Source: Limosilactobacillus panis
Lineage (GTDB): Bacteria; Bacillota; Bacilli; Lactobacillales; Lactobacillaceae
Length of the DNA stretch: 64,000 nt
Assembly (NCBI RefSeq): GCF_019797825.1
Contig: NZ_CP081855.1
Coordinates: forward strand, 310,001 to 374,000
Direction of reading: 5' to 3'
Shown piece after piece: positions 34,244 to 43,408 of the stretch (its first letter is position 1; every line of letters begins with the position of its first letter). The notes beneath the pieces were generated by a model. It ran no database searches, had not been told where the DNA came from, and saw nothing but the letters and a program-made list of their open reading frames with translations. Position numbers and translations under genes: made by a program.

Positions 34244-35297
34244 GGCAGATTGCAAGAAATAACTTGAACGAATTTAGTGACGTAGATTAAGCAAGAAGAT
34301 CTCAATTGGTGTATGCCAATTAAGACATTTAAGTGGCCGGGAATTCAAATACCAATTAATTTGAATCAGCTTGTGATCGCTTAACTCTTCAATGGCTTGG
34401 CCTTTGGGAATAAAGCGTTGTAAAACTCGGTTACGGTTCTCATTACCACCGCGTTCATGTGGTGAATAAGCATGGACAAAATAAACCGGAGTACCAGTTC
34501 GCTGCTCAATTGCCTGGTAGTTAGCGAACTCTTTACCATGATCTACGGTAAGCGTCTTGAGCTTGTCTTGAAGTTGACTAGCTAGTTCAAGTACGGCTTG
34601 AGTCATGGACTGACTGTCGCGACCATGGAGCCGTTTAACAATTGTCAGGCGACTCTTACGCTCCACAAAAGTAGCCACAGCTTGACCTTTACGTTTGCCA
34701 GAAAGTACAGTATCAGCTTCAAAGTGGCCGAATTCCTGGCGAGTTTCGACTTTATGAGGCCGCTCCTCAATGGAGCGGCCGTGACTGAACGTACCACGCT
34801 TTTCTTTAGCACGATGACGACGCATTCCATGATCAGGCAAATCGGGCAACTGTATATCAAGCCATCCTTGATCAATCCAGTTATAGACCGTCTTGTAGGC
34901 AATCCCAACCACATGGGCAACTTGTTCAGGGGACCACTTCTGGACTTGAATCTTTTCTTCGATCAAGTGTTTAAGGTTTTTAGTGAGCGAAGACTTCCGC
35001 CCCCGTTGACTAACCTTGCGTTCAAAGTCAGTTTGCGCTAGCTCAGCCCAGTACTCACTATTTAGCCGGTGAAGTTCGTTAAAGACTGTGGTTTTACTAA
35101 AGCCTAAGTAATTAGCGATGTATCGCAAGGAACGTCCTTCATTATGAAGCGTTTCAATGACAACACGGTTCTGGAATGATAAAATAGTGGTGCTCATCAA
35201 GGTCCTTCTTTCTAATGGATTGTACGGTAACGCCATTAAAGACCTTGATGGGTTTTTCTGTCCACTTAAATGTTCAACTTAAATTTTACAATCTACC
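34244..35297 (-). mobile_element. IS30-family insertion sequence
   Basis: 1054 bp with 26-bp imperfect terminal repeats (GGCAGATTGCAAG... and GGTAGATTGTAAA..., both ending in TTGAAC). The tetranucleotide ACTA flanks both ends (34240-34243 and 35298-35301), a probable target duplication. It separates the LacI-family regulator from the genes it may control. Confidence 0.8.
34274..35197 (-). CDS. IS30-family transposase
   Basis: 307 residues from ATG 35197 (AGAAGGACC upstream; a longer frame to 35236 lacks one). N-terminal helix-turn-helix (RSLRYIANYLGFSKTTVFNEL), then the DDE core: FGHFEADTVLSG, LTVDHGKEFANY and the Glu in SPHERGGNENRNRVLQRFIPKG, the IS30 pattern. Complete, so potentially active. 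Confidence 0.95.
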   Translation of the reverse strand: MSTTILSFQNRVVIETLHNEGRSLRYIANYLGFSKTTVFNELHRLNSEYWAELAQTDFERKVSQRGRKSSLTKNLKHLIEEKIQVQKWSPEQVAHVVGIAYKTVYNWIDQGWLDIQLPDLPDHGMRRHRAKEKRGTFSHGRSIEERPHKVETRQEFGHFEADTVLSGKRKGQAVATFVERKSRLTIVKRLHGRDSQSMTQAVLELASQLQDKLKTLTVDHGKEFANYQAIEQRTGTPVYFVHAYSPHERGGNENRNRVLQRFIPKGQAIEELSDHKLIQINWYLNSRPLKCLNWHTPIEIFLLNLRH

Positions 35298-35371
35298 ACT
35301 AGTAAAAAGGTAAAAAGTGATAGCGGCAATCCCTTACTCGCCGAATGGATGATGGGCAACTTTTTGATATG

Positions 35372-35451
35372 GTAACCGCTTAATATACCTCATTGTCAAA
35401 CGTTTTAATAGACATTAACCGGTTGACAGATATAAATGTAAGCCCTATCAT
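35372..35451 (+). promoter_or_regulatory. Promoter with three LacI-type operator-like sites
   Basis: TTGACA (35423-35428), 17-nt spacer, TATCAT (35446-35451). Upstream or overlapping lie three CG-centred near-palindromes: GTAACCGCTTA (CG at 35377), CAAACGTTTT (CG at 35401) and TTAACCGGTTGA (CG at 35420, touching the -35). They could bind the LacI-family repressor encoded upstream or CcpA. Confidence 0.45.
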
Positions 35452-35498
35452 AATAGTTGTCGAAAGGAAATAGATAAATTTCAAGGAGGCTTCGGGCA

Positions 35499-35898
35499 AT
35501 GGCATTTAATAAAAGTCTTGCCGGTTATTTTGATGATATCGCACATGTGGGAATCCCAACTGATGATCTAAAGAAGACAATTGCTTTTTGGGAAAAGTTA
35601 GGTTTCAAGAAGCAAGGAGAATTCGATACCGATAACCAGGGACACCAAGTGGTCTTCATGAAGTTCGCCCACTTGATGCTCGAAATCTGGGACAGCGATG
35701 GGGCTGTTCACAAGACTGGGGCCATCAATCATATCTCACTGAACGTTGAGGATGTACAAGGCTGCTAAGGAAGAGGGCTTCAACATCAAGGAAGATGAAG
35801 TCCAACACCTTGACTACTGGAAGCACGGCATTAAGTACTTCAACATCGTGGGACCAAACGATGAAACCATTGAATTTTGTGAAGTTGTCAAGGGTTAA
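35499..35898 (+). pseudogene. VOC-family (glyoxalase-like) protein, frameshifted
   Basis: First part (89 residues) is a VOC metal-dependent fold: DDIAHVGIPTDDLKKTIAFWEKLGF, FMKFAHLMLEIWD, INHISLNVEDV. A one-base insertion near 35755 ends it after DVQGC; the expected continuation KAAKEEGFNIKEDEV ... IEFCEVVKG lies in the next frame to a stop at 35898. Intact it would be about 132 residues. AAGGAGG precedes ATG 35499. Lies 30 bp before the alcohol dehydrogenase and probably shares its transcript. Confidence 0.8.
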
Positions 35899-35928
35899 AA
35901 GCTACTATTAATTTAAGGAGGAAAAATC

Positions 35929-36948
35929 ATGAAAGCATTAGTAATGACAGGTGTCAAGAAGTTAGAAGTTGAGAACGACTACAAGAAGCCAGAAGTTAAG
36001 CCAAACGAAGTCCTGGTCCACACTGCTTGGGCTGGTATTTGTGGAACTGATAAGGCCCTCTACAATGGCCTACCAGGTTCTGCTGACGCTGTTCCACCGA
36101 TTGTTTTAGGGCACGAAAACTCCGGTGTAATTGCTGCTGTTGGTAGCGATGTTCAAAACTTCAAGGTTGGTGACCGGGTAAGCGTTGACCCGAACATTTA
36201 CTGCCATAAGTGCTTCTACTGCCGGACTTCTCGTCCAGAACTCTGTGAACACCTGGATGCCGTTGGTGTTACCCGTGATGGTGGTTTCGCTGAATTCTTC
36301 ACTGCCCCTGAAGAAGTTGTTTACCACGTTCCGGGCAACGTTTCTTTGGAAGCTGCTGCGGTTATTGAACCAATTTCCTGTGCTGCCCACGGTGTTGACC
36401 TGCTGGAAACTCACCCATACCAAACTGCTTTGATCATTGGTGATGGTTTTGAAGGGCAACTGATTGCCCAAATCCTGAAGTCCCGTGGTGTTAAGGAAGT
36501 TACCTTGGCCGGGACCGTTGATGAAAAGCTGGAAAACAACAAGAAGCACTTTGGCTTCAAGACGATCAACAACATTAAGGAACCAGACGCTATCAAGCCA
36601 GACAGCTACGACATTGTTGTTGAAGCCGTTGGTCTGCCAAAGACACAGGAACAAGCCGTTGAAGCTGCTCGTCGTGGTGGCCAAGTTCTGATGTTCGGTG
36701 TTGGTAATCCTGACTCTGAATTCAAGGTTAACACTTACAAAGTTTACCAGAAGCAACTGCACATCCAAGGTTCCTTCATTAACCCATACACCTTCGAAGA
36801 TTCAATCGCTCTGCTGCAATCCGGTGATGTTGACCCACTGCCACTGATTTCCAACGTTTTGGACTTCGCCCATGTTGAAGACTTCGTTAGTGGTAAGCTT
36901 GGTAACATCTCCAAGGCCATCGTTAAGGTTGCTGGCGAAGACGCCTAA
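35929..36948 (+). CDS. Zinc-dependent medium-chain dehydrogenase (polyol/threonine dehydrogenase type)
   Basis: 339 residues. Catalytic zinc site in AGICGTDKALY (Cys) and VLGHENSGVI (His, Glu); structural zinc cysteines in CHKCFYCRTSRPELC; Rossmann glycine motif GDGFEG. Resembles sorbitol, L-iditol or galactitol-1-phosphate dehydrogenases; substrate uncertain. Codon choice is strongly biased (GTT, GCT, AAC), as in well-expressed genes. AGGAGG precedes the ATG at 35929. Follows the frameshifted VOC gene. Confidence 0.85.
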   Translation: MKALVMTGVKKLEVENDYKKPEVKPNEVLVHTAWAGICGTDKALYNGLPGSADAVPPIVLGHENSGVIAAVGSDVQNFKVGDRVSVDPNIYCHKCFYCRTSRPELCEHLDAVGVTRDGGFAEFFTAPEEVVYHVPGNVSLEAAAVIEPISCAAHGVDLLETHPYQTALIIGDGFEGQLIAQILKSRGVKEVTLAGTVDEKLENNKKHFGFKTINNIKEPDAIKPDSYDIVVEAVGLPKTQEQAVEAARRGGQVLMFGVGNPDSEFKVNTYKVYQKQLHIQGSFINPYTFEDSIALLQSGDVDPLPLISNVLDFAHVEDFVSGKLGNISKAIVKVAGEDA

Positions 36949-36981
36949 ACTTGAAAATAAAACTTAATTGACCGCTTTTAC

Positions 36982-37019
36982 CTGGTGGGACTCTTTCTTT
37001 GAGCCTCATCAGTTTTTTT
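36982..37019 (+). terminator. Terminator of the dehydrogenase gene
   Basis: CTGGTGGGACTC and GAGCCTCATCAG pair (two G-U, one mismatch), then seven T residues. Confidence 0.75.
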
Positions 37020-37109
37020 AAAATTCCCTGGTCAAGGCGAACCTAGTATGCTATATTAAAATATAATGAGAAATAATCACATCTTAGATTAATAAAAGGG
37101 GTCTTAATA

Positions 37110-38048
37110 ATGACACGAAAGGTTGCCGTAATTGGGATGGGACACGTTGGTTCAACGGTGGCACATTACGTCGTTGCTAACGGTTTCGCTGACGACCTGG
37201 TTTTAATTGACACTAATGAAAAGAAGGTTAACGCTGACGCCTTGGACTTTGAGGACGCCATGGCGAACCTTCTTCACCACACCAACATTTACGTCAATGA
37301 CTACGGACAATTAAAGGATACGGACGTCATCGTGTCTGCCTTGGGGAATATCAAGCTCCAGGACAACCCAGACGCCGACCGTTTTGCGGAACTGCCATTC
37401 ACCCGGGACGCGGTTCCAAAGGTTGCTCAGAAGATTAAGGAGAGTGGCTTCAACGGCAAAATCGTTGCCATCACCAACCCCGTCGACGTTATCACCTCCA
37501 TTTACCAATCCGTGACTGGCTTGCCAAAGAACCAGGTAATCGGCACCGGGACCCTGCTTGACTCCGCCCGGATGAAGCGTGCCGTGGCTAGCCGCCTTAA
37601 CGTTGACCCCCGTTCCGTTGAGGGTTACAACCTTGGTGAACACGGGAACTCACAATTTACGGCCTGGTCGACTGTCCGTGTTCTGGAACAGCCAATCACT
37701 GAACTGGCAAAGAAGCGCGGCTTAGACCTGGACGAACTGGACCACGAAGCCCGGATGGGGGGCTGGAAGGTCTTCTCTGGTAAGAAGTACACCAGTTACG
37801 GGGTTGCCACTGCGGCTGTTCGCTTGGCTAATACCATCCTTTCTGACGCCCACACCGTTATGCCGGTTTCTAATTTCCGTGAAGAATACGACTGCTACCT
37901 TTCATACCCCGCTGTTGTCGGCCGTAACGGAATCGAAGAACAAGTACAACTCCACCTAACTGACGAAGAACTTGATAAGCTGCAGACTTCCGCTAACTTC
38001 ATCAAGGAAAAGTACCAAGAAAGCCTGGAGGCTAATAAGAAGGCTTAA
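37110..38048 (+). CDS. L-2-hydroxyisocaproate dehydrogenase (L-LDH/MDH superfamily)
   Basis: 312 residues. NAD site GMGHVGSTVAHYV; LDH/MDH-type ITNPVDVIT; catalytic His in GYNLGEHGNSQF; long conserved stretches with the Weissella confusa hydroxyisocaproate dehydrogenase such as GTGTLLDSARMKRAV and GNIKLQDNP. Reduces branched 2-oxo acids to L-2-hydroxy acids with NADH. Preceded by its own AT-rich promoter region (TATAAT near 37061). Confidence 0.9.
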   Translation: MTRKVAVIGMGHVGSTVAHYVVANGFADDLVLIDTNEKKVNADALDFEDAMANLLHHTNIYVNDYGQLKDTDVIVSALGNIKLQDNPDADRFAELPFTRDAVPKVAQKIKESGFNGKIVAITNPVDVITSIYQSVTGLPKNQVIGTGTLLDSARMKRAVASRLNVDPRSVEGYNLGEHGNSQFTAWSTVRVLEQPITELAKKRGLDLDELDHEARMGGWKVFSGKKYTSYGVATAAVRLANTILSDAHTVMPVSNFREEYDCYLSYPAVVGRNGIEEQVQLHLTDEELDKLQTSANFIKEKYQESLEANKKA

Positions 38049-38071
38049 AACTAGCACATTAGGGTCGATAA

Positions 38072-38134
38072 TGTTATACTAACCATTAAACACACGGAAA
38101 GTGGCGTCGTTCATGCGACACCGCTTTTCTTTTG
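38072..38134 (+). promoter_or_regulatory. Promoter and immediate hairpin before the MFS gene
   Basis: TGTTATACT (38072-38080) is an extended -10. Only about 10 nt after the predicted start lies a terminator-like hairpin (GAAAGTGGCGTCG / CGACACCGCTTTTC) with a T-rich tail. It may simply end the upstream dehydrogenase gene, or act as an early attenuator of the transporter. Confidence 0.45.
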
Positions 38135-38164
38135 TCTCACCACTAATGAAAGGAAATATTATCG

Positions 38165-39355
38165 ATGACAAGAGAAGTGAAGAAAATCATTGCTGTGGTT
38201 ATCTGCTGTGAGTTCCTGATCTGCTTGGGGATGAGCCTGATTTTCCCGGTAATGCCGTTTATCAAGAATGAATACCATTTTTCAGCCTTCGACATGGGGG
38301 TCATGTCGTCACTCTTTGCCTTTGTCCAGTTCGTGGCTTCTCCGGTAGTCGGGCAGACCTCTGACAAGATGGGCCGGAAACCAATGCTGGTGTGGGGACT
38401 GTTGATCTTTTCCCTAGCCGAATTTGTTTTTGCCCTAGCCAACCAGCTCTGGCTCTTCGACATCTCCCGGGCGGTTGACGGCCTGTCGGCAGCGATGTTC
38501 GTCCCCACTTCAATGGCCTTGGCAGCAGACCTGACGAGTGTTAAGGACCGGGCTAAGGTAATTGGCTGGCTATCAGCGGCCTTTAGTGGGGGCCTAATCT
38601 TGGGACCCGGGCTTGGCGGCATCCTGGCTAATATTAATTACAAGTTTCCCTTCTGGGTTGCCGGCATTCTAGGTATTATCAGTACCCTCGTTGCTATGTT
38701 CTTGCTGCCAAGCGATAGCGATGAGCGTTTCAAAAGCACGACCGACAACCCGGAAGGCAACCTTTTGTCCGGTGGCTGGGTCCAGATTAAAAAGCTCCTT
38801 TCTCCGGTGATGGTTACCCTATTTTTGATGATTTTCATCATGTCGTTTGGCCTGGCGGGATTCGAGAGTATTTACAGCCTGTACGTTAACGAGGTTCACA
38901 ACTTTGACCTCCAGTCCATCGCCCTAGTATTGACTTTGAACGGCATCATTTCCCTAATCCTCCAGGTCTTCTTTTTTGACCGGATGGTACAATGGTGGGG
39001 TGAAATCCGGGTGATTCGTTACTGTTTCTTTGCCAGCGCCATCGGAACGGTCTTCGTTATCTACGACCACTCCCACTGGCAGCTGATTGTGGCCACCCTG
39101 GTCGTCTTTGAAGCCTTCGACATGTTACGGCCAGCGATCACGACCCTATTGACGAAGATGAGTAAGGACAATCAGGGGCTGCTAAATGGGGTTAACATGT
39201 CGCTGACTAGTGTCGGCAACATCGTCGGCCCGTTGATTTCGGGGGCCCTACTGGATATCAACTACCAGTACCCGTACTGGATTGTTATCGTCTTCTTGAT
39301 GGGATCGTTCATTATCACCTTTGGACTACAGCACTTACGGAGACAAAATGCATAA
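38165..39355 (+). CDS. MFS multidrug-type efflux transporter
   Basis: 396 residues, 12 membrane spans. Motif A DKMGRKPML between spans 2 and 3 and the drug-antiporter motif C GLILGPGLGGIL in span 5 indicate a DHA1-type proton-drug antiporter (NorA/TetA-like). AAAGGA lies 9 nt before ATG 38165. Followed 15 bp later by the TauE-type gene with its own ribosome-binding site, so the two are probably co-transcribed. Substrate unknown. Confidence 0.85.
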   Translation: MTREVKKIIAVVICCEFLICLGMSLIFPVMPFIKNEYHFSAFDMGVMSSLFAFVQFVASPVVGQTSDKMGRKPMLVWGLLIFSLAEFVFALANQLWLFDISRAVDGLSAAMFVPTSMALAADLTSVKDRAKVIGWLSAAFSGGLILGPGLGGILANINYKFPFWVAGILGIISTLVAMFLLPSDSDERFKSTTDNPEGNLLSGGWVQIKKLLSPVMVTLFLMIFIMSFGLAGFESIYSLYVNEVHNFDLQSIALVLTLNGIISLILQVFFFDRMVQWWGEIRVIRYCFFASAIGTVFVIYDHSHWQLIVATLVVFEAFDMLRPAITTLLTKMSKDNQGLLNGVNMSLTSVGNIVGPLISGALLDINYQYPYWIVIVFLMGSFIITFGLQHLRRQNA

Positions 39356-39370
39356 GGAGGGGACCCAATT

Positions 39371-40126
39371 GTGGGGAACATACTATTGATGGTGATTGTC
39401 GGCTTAGCAGTCGGTATCTTTGTAATCTCGCTTGGCGGCGGGGGCGGCGCAATCTATCTCGGTGTCTTGACGGCGATTTTTCAACTATCACCGGGGGCCG
39501 CAGCCGCCACGTCGATTGTGACTTCCCTCCCAGCTTTGATTATGGGGGCCTGGTCCTACTACCGTCGGAGGCTGATTGACTTCAGCCTAGGCAACCGGAT
39601 GATGATTGCTGCTATCCCCAGCATCTTTGTCGGTTTCTTCATCTCACCATTCTTTCCGGAAAGGGTTTATAAAATCATCATTGGACTAATCTTAGCCTTT
39701 CTGGGGGCTCAGCTGATTTACAAGGTGTATCGGCAGACCGACAGCAAGAAGGCGGCTCGGATATCAGCTAAAACCGCGAGTGTCCTCTACGGCATCATGG
39801 GGGGCCTAATGGTTGGTATCGCCGGTCTGAGTGGAGGGGGCCCAATCACCACCGGTCTCCTTCTTCTGGGGGCTTCGATGGCCGAAGCGTCCGCCACCTC
39901 ATCCTACGTTTTAGTAGGGATGTCGATTGTGGGGGCCCTCTTGCACATCAGCGGGGGCAGCATCGATTGGCACGCAGCGGGCGGTCTGATTGCTGGTTCA
40001 CTGGTAGGGGCCTTCCTGGCACCGCCGGTAGTCCTATGGATGACGGCCAAACCAAACCGCGCCCGAATTGTCAAGCTCTTCATGGGGGCCTTCATCATTG
40101 TTATGGGAATTCGGACAGCATTATAA
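39371..40126 (+). CDS. TauE/SafE-family sulfite/organic anion exporter
   Basis: 251 residues, GTG start at 39371 with AAGGAGGGG upstream. Two similar halves with GLAVGIFVISLGGGGGAIYLGVL and GGLMVGIAGLSGGGPITTGLLLLG, the repeated glycine-rich signature of the TauE/SafE family, which exports sulfite, sulfoacetate or related anions. Eight or so membrane spans. Its terminator is the target of intron copy 2. Confidence 0.85.
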   Translation: MGNILLMVIVGLAVGIFVISLGGGGGAIYLGVLTAIFQLSPGAAAATSIVTSLPALIMGAWSYYRRRLIDFSLGNRMMIAAIPSIFVGFFISPFFPERVYKIIIGLILAFLGAQLIYKVYRQTDSKKAARISAKTASVLYGIMGGLMVGIAGLSGGGPITTGLLLLGASMAEASATSSYVLVGMSIVGALLHISGGSIDWHAAGGLIAGSLVGAFLAPPVVLWMTAKPNRARIVKLFMGAFIIVMGIRTAL

Positions 40127-40188
40127 TAAAATCAGGTCAGTTTAGTATACGCTCATTTTCAAAATATTTACTCTTGACTAATCGTAGG

Positions 40189-40233
40189 AAAGAGGCTGGG
40201 AGAAAACTTTGGTTTTCTCACCAGCCTCTTTCT
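40189..40233 (+). terminator. Terminator, target of intron copy 2
   Basis: AAAGAGGCTGGGAGAAAAC and GTTTTCTCACCAGCCTCTTT form a long hairpin; the intron starts at 40235, three bases after the stem. Confidence 0.9.
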
Positions 40234-40234
40234 A

Positions 40235-42143
40235 GTGCGCCCGGCATGGGTATTAGCTAGGTGGTGAAAGTCCACTATGGGCCGTAGTAGTCGGAACCAT
40301 GAGCCGAGGACAAGGGTGTCCGCTGTGAGGTGGAATCTGAAGGAAGTCTAAGGCAAAGTGCTGCACCGATGAACAAGAAGTAGCTATAAGGCTGAAATTA
40401 ACTGGATAAGGTTGCTAGACAAACTAAAGTCCAATACTACTCGAAGTTGCTTTCAGTAAAGCTAACGGTGACATGGTACGAAAGTTAATATTCTTACCCG
40501 GGGAGATCTGACCTACACGTTTCCGACAAGAGGAATGAATGAAATTCCACAGAAGCAAGCATAGCAGTGATGTTGTGTTGAGTAAGCCAGAAGTCAGCCG
40601 AGGTCATAGTAGTCTAATTAATTAGATGAAGGACCGAACGACAATAACTTATAACTTATATCGGAGGTGTAATCAGGTGCGACAATCGCAGAAAACAGAA
40701 CCACAAGCTGACCGCTTGTCGAGGATAGGTTTGGAAAACCGAAAGTACACAAGGGCGCGTAGTACCGATTATGGTGAAGGTAAAGGTATGAGTGTCACTA
40801 TCCAAGACCTGGTCTTGGATCGCAATAACCTTAATCAGGCTTATTTGCGAGTTAAGAGAAATAAAGAAGCAGCAGGTGTTGACGATATGACAGTCAATGA
40901 CCTTCTGCCATATCTCAGAGAAAATAAGACGGAACTGATCGCTAGTTTGCGTGAGGGCAAGTATAAACCAGCTCCAGTCAAACGGGTAGAAATTCCGAAG
41001 CCTAATGGTGGAGTAAGAAGACTTGGAATACCAACGGTGGTGGACCGAATGGTTCAACAAGCTGTAGCCCAAATTCTTACGCCTATCTTTGAGCGTATTT
41101 TCTCGGATAATAGTTTTGGCTTTCGCCCTCATCGTGGAGCCCAAGACGCAATCGCAAAGGTAGTTAAACTATATAATCAGGGATATCGAAGAGTAGTCGA
41201 CTTAGACCTGAAGGCCTATTTCGATAACGTCAACCATGATTTGATGATTAAGTACCTCCAACAATATATTAATGACCCATGGACGCTAAGGCTTATCCGC
41301 AAGTTTTTGACTAGCGGGGTCTTAGATCATGGGCTTTTCGCTAGGAGTGACAAAGGAACGCCGCAAGGTGGACCATTATCACCATTACTGGCGAATATTT
41401 ACCTAAATGAGTTGGATAAAGAGTTGACCAGACGTGGCCATCACTTTGTACGCTATGCGGATGATTGTAATATTTATGTTAAAAGTCAACGGGCGGGAGA
41501 ACGAGTAATGCGCAGTATTACCCATTTTCTCGAAAAGCAATTGAAGGTTAAAGTTAATCCAGATAAAACTAAAGTTGGTAGTCCCCTAAGATTGAAGTTT
41601 CTTGGCTTTTCACTAGGTGTAGACCGTAACGGTGCCTATGCCCGACCGGCCAAGCAATCACAAAAGCGAGTTAAGCAAGCACTAAAGCTGTTAACAAAGC
41701 GCAATCGGGGAGTATCCATTGAGCAAATGTTTGAGGAAATTCATCGCAAAATGCGGGGTTGGCTTCAATATTACTCAATTGGGAAACTAACTAACTTTAT
41801 TCAACGCCTTGACAAGTGGTTGAGGGTCCGAATAAGGCAGTATATTTGGAAGCAATGGAAAAAGTTTAAAACTAAGGTAACTAACTTACAGAAGTTGGGG
41901 CTGTTCCAGCATGATGCATATGTCTTCGCTAGTACCCGAAAGGGCTACTGGCGAACTGCACATAGTAAGACCTTGAGCTATTCTCTAACTAATAGAAAAC
42001 TGGAACAACTCGGACTTATGAATATGTCCAAGACGCTCCAGTCAATTCAATGTGATTAAGTTGTCGAACCGCCGTATACGGAACCGTACGTACGGTGGTG
42101 TGAGAGGTCGATAATTGAACTAATCAATTATCTCCTACTCGAT
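40235..42143 (+). mobile_element. Group II intron, copy 2 (probable class IIC)
   Basis: 1909 bp, GTGCGCCC to CTCGAT, nearly identical to copy 3 and mosaic with copy 1. In the domain VI stem it has GATAATT/AATTATC where copies 1 and 3 have GGTAATT/AATTACC: one base pair changed on both sides, which supports the stem. Inserted directly after the TauE gene's terminator. Confidence 0.9.
40677..42059 (+). CDS. ltrA: Group II intron reverse transcriptase/maturase (copy 2)
   Basis: 460 residues from GTG 40677 (GGAGGTG upstream), same domains as copy 1 with YADD intact. Compared with copy 1 it differs mainly in residues about 45-135 and 370-460. Compared with copy 3 it has a single amino-acid difference (VNDLLPY versus VNGLLPY) and a few silent changes. 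Confidence 0.9.
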   Translation: MRQSQKTEPQADRLSRIGLENRKYTRARSTDYGEGKGMSVTIQDLVLDRNNLNQAYLRVKRNKEAAGVDDMTVNDLLPYLRENKTELIASLREGKYKPAPVKRVEIPKPNGGVRRLGIPTVVDRMVQQAVAQILTPIFERIFSDNSFGFRPHRGAQDAIAKVVKLYNQGYRRVVDLDLKAYFDNVNHDLMIKYLQQYINDPWTLRLIRKFLTSGVLDHGLFARSDKGTPQGGPLSPLLANIYLNELDKELTRRGHHFVRYADDCNIYVKSQRAGERVMRSITHFLEKQLKVKVNPDKTKVGSPLRLKFLGFSLGVDRNGAYARPAKQSQKRVKQALKLLTKRNRGVSIEQMFEEIHRKMRGWLQYYSIGKLTNFIQRLDKWLRVRIRQYIWKQWKKFKTKVTNLQKLGLFQHDAYVFASTRKGYWRTAHSKTLSYSLTNRKLEQLGLMNMSKTLQSIQCD

Positions 42144-42341
42144 TCTCCGAATGTTATTACACAGTAATCGCGGAAAAACCAATAGGCTTGCTCCGCTTCG
42201 AAGCGCGCTCCTAGTGTCTAGCGCCGCGCAGCAAGTCCATTGATTACGGACAAACGCCGGCCCGTTCCGTGCCAACGATCGCCCTATACTAGCCAAAGGC
42301 GCGCTCTGATGCTTTTTTCCCAGCTTCTTTAGAATCCTAAA
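42144..42341. other. GC-rich intergenic stretch, unexplained
   Basis: Between intron copy 2 and the dehydrogenase stop. Contains the perfect palindrome CGCTTCGAAGCG (near 42199), a repeated GCGCGCTC, and a T tract after GCGCGCTCTGATGC. No open frame is supported. Part of the right side may be the dehydrogenase terminator. Its GC-rich, structured look differs from other intergenic regions here. The segment GAGCGCG/GGAGCAA (minus strand) also occurs in the element at 49402-49487. Confidence 0.4.
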
Positions 42342-43301
42342 TTAATTAATGATGTACTTGATTGCCGTTCCTTTAATTGCAGCAATCGCGTTGTTGGCCA
42401 CAATCTTGCCCATTGCGTTCCGAGCTTCAATTGAGGCGTTCCCAATGTGGGGTGTCAAGATAACGTTACTAAGTTTTTTGTACTGGTCATCGACTTCTGG
42501 TTCTTGTTCGTAAACGTCGAGTGCAGCGCCGGCAATGTCCTTCTTTTGTAATGCCGTGAGAACAGCCGCCTCGTTAATTACGGGGCCCCGGGCACAGTTG
42601 ATGAGGACGGCAGTTTTCTTCATTTTCGCCAGCTGGGCGCTGTCAATCATGTGGTGCGTCTCATCAGTTAGTGGGCAGTGCAGGGTAATCACGTCGGCCT
42701 GCTTGAACAATTCGTCCAGACTGACATAGTCTGCGGAACAAGCGGCCTCAACTGCTGGGCTTGCCTGGTGCCGTTGGGTGTAAATAATCTTCATGTTAAA
42801 GGCGTGCATCCGCTTGGCGACAGCCTGACCAATGCTGCCGAGACCGACGATGCCGAGGGTCTTGCCAGCAAGTTCGGAGCCGAGGAAAAAGAGTGGTGCC
42901 CAACCAGTAAAACCGATTGTCCGCATCCGGTGGTCACCTTCAACAATCCGGCGCATCAAGGCAATCATTAGTCCACAAGCAACTTCTGCCGTGGCGGTCG
43001 ATGAGACAAATGGGGTATTCGTAACATCAATCCCCCTTTCTCGGGCGTACTTAACGTCAATATTATTGAAGCCAGCTCCGAAGTTGGCAATCAGCTTGAG
43101 CTGGGGGGCCGCATCAATAACCGCTTTATTGACCTGGGTTGAGAGGGGAGTAATGAGGACCTGACAGTCATGAATGTGACTGATTAATTCATCAGTGGTA
43201 ATCAAACCATCACCATCATAAACAGCAAAGCCAATTCCCGCCTCCTGCAAAAGGTTCGTTGCAACCGTTGGTAACTTTGCCGATAAATATACTTTAGCCA
43301 T
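42342..43301 (-). CDS. D-isomer-specific 2-hydroxyacid dehydrogenase
   Basis: 319 residues. NAD-binding GLGSIGQAVAKR (about 150-165) and the catalytic triad Arg in NCARGPVINE, Glu in YEQEPEV, His in LTPHIGNAS. Reduces a 2-oxo acid such as glyoxylate, hydroxypyruvate or a branched oxo acid; which one is unclear. AGGAAGG precedes ATG 43301. A perfect cre site just after the -10 indicates repression by CcpA when sugar is plentiful. Confidence 0.9.
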   Translation of the reverse strand: MAKVYLSAKLPTVATNLLQEAGIGFAVYDGDGLITTDELISHIHDCQVLITPLSTQVNKAVIDAAPQLKLIANFGAGFNNIDVKYARERGIDVTNTPFVSSTATAEVACGLMIALMRRIVEGDHRMRTIGFTGWAPLFFLGSELAGKTLGIVGLGSIGQAVAKRMHAFNMKIIYTQRHQASPAVEAACSADYVSLDELFKQADVITLHCPLTDETHHMIDSAQLAKMKKTAVLINCARGPVINEAAVLTALQKKDIAGAALDVYEQEPEVDDQYKKLSNVILTPHIGNASIEARNAMGKIVANNAIAAIKGTAIKYIIN

Positions 43302-43341
43302 AGTCTTCGCCTTCCTAAATAAATGTGAGTATTATCAAGTT

Positions 43342-43355
43342 TGTGAGCGCTAACA
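43342..43355 (-). promoter_or_regulatory. CcpA cre site before the 2-hydroxyacid dehydrogenase
   Basis: TGTGAGCGCTAACA (plus strand) matches TGWNANCGNTNNCA in full on both strands. On the minus strand it starts 8 nt after a TATAAT, a roadblock/start-site position typical of catabolite repression. Confidence 0.8.
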
Positions 43356-43408
43356 CTTTTATTATAGTTCTTTTTTCGGATAAAGGATAAGATTGGCGGA
43401 TGAACTTC

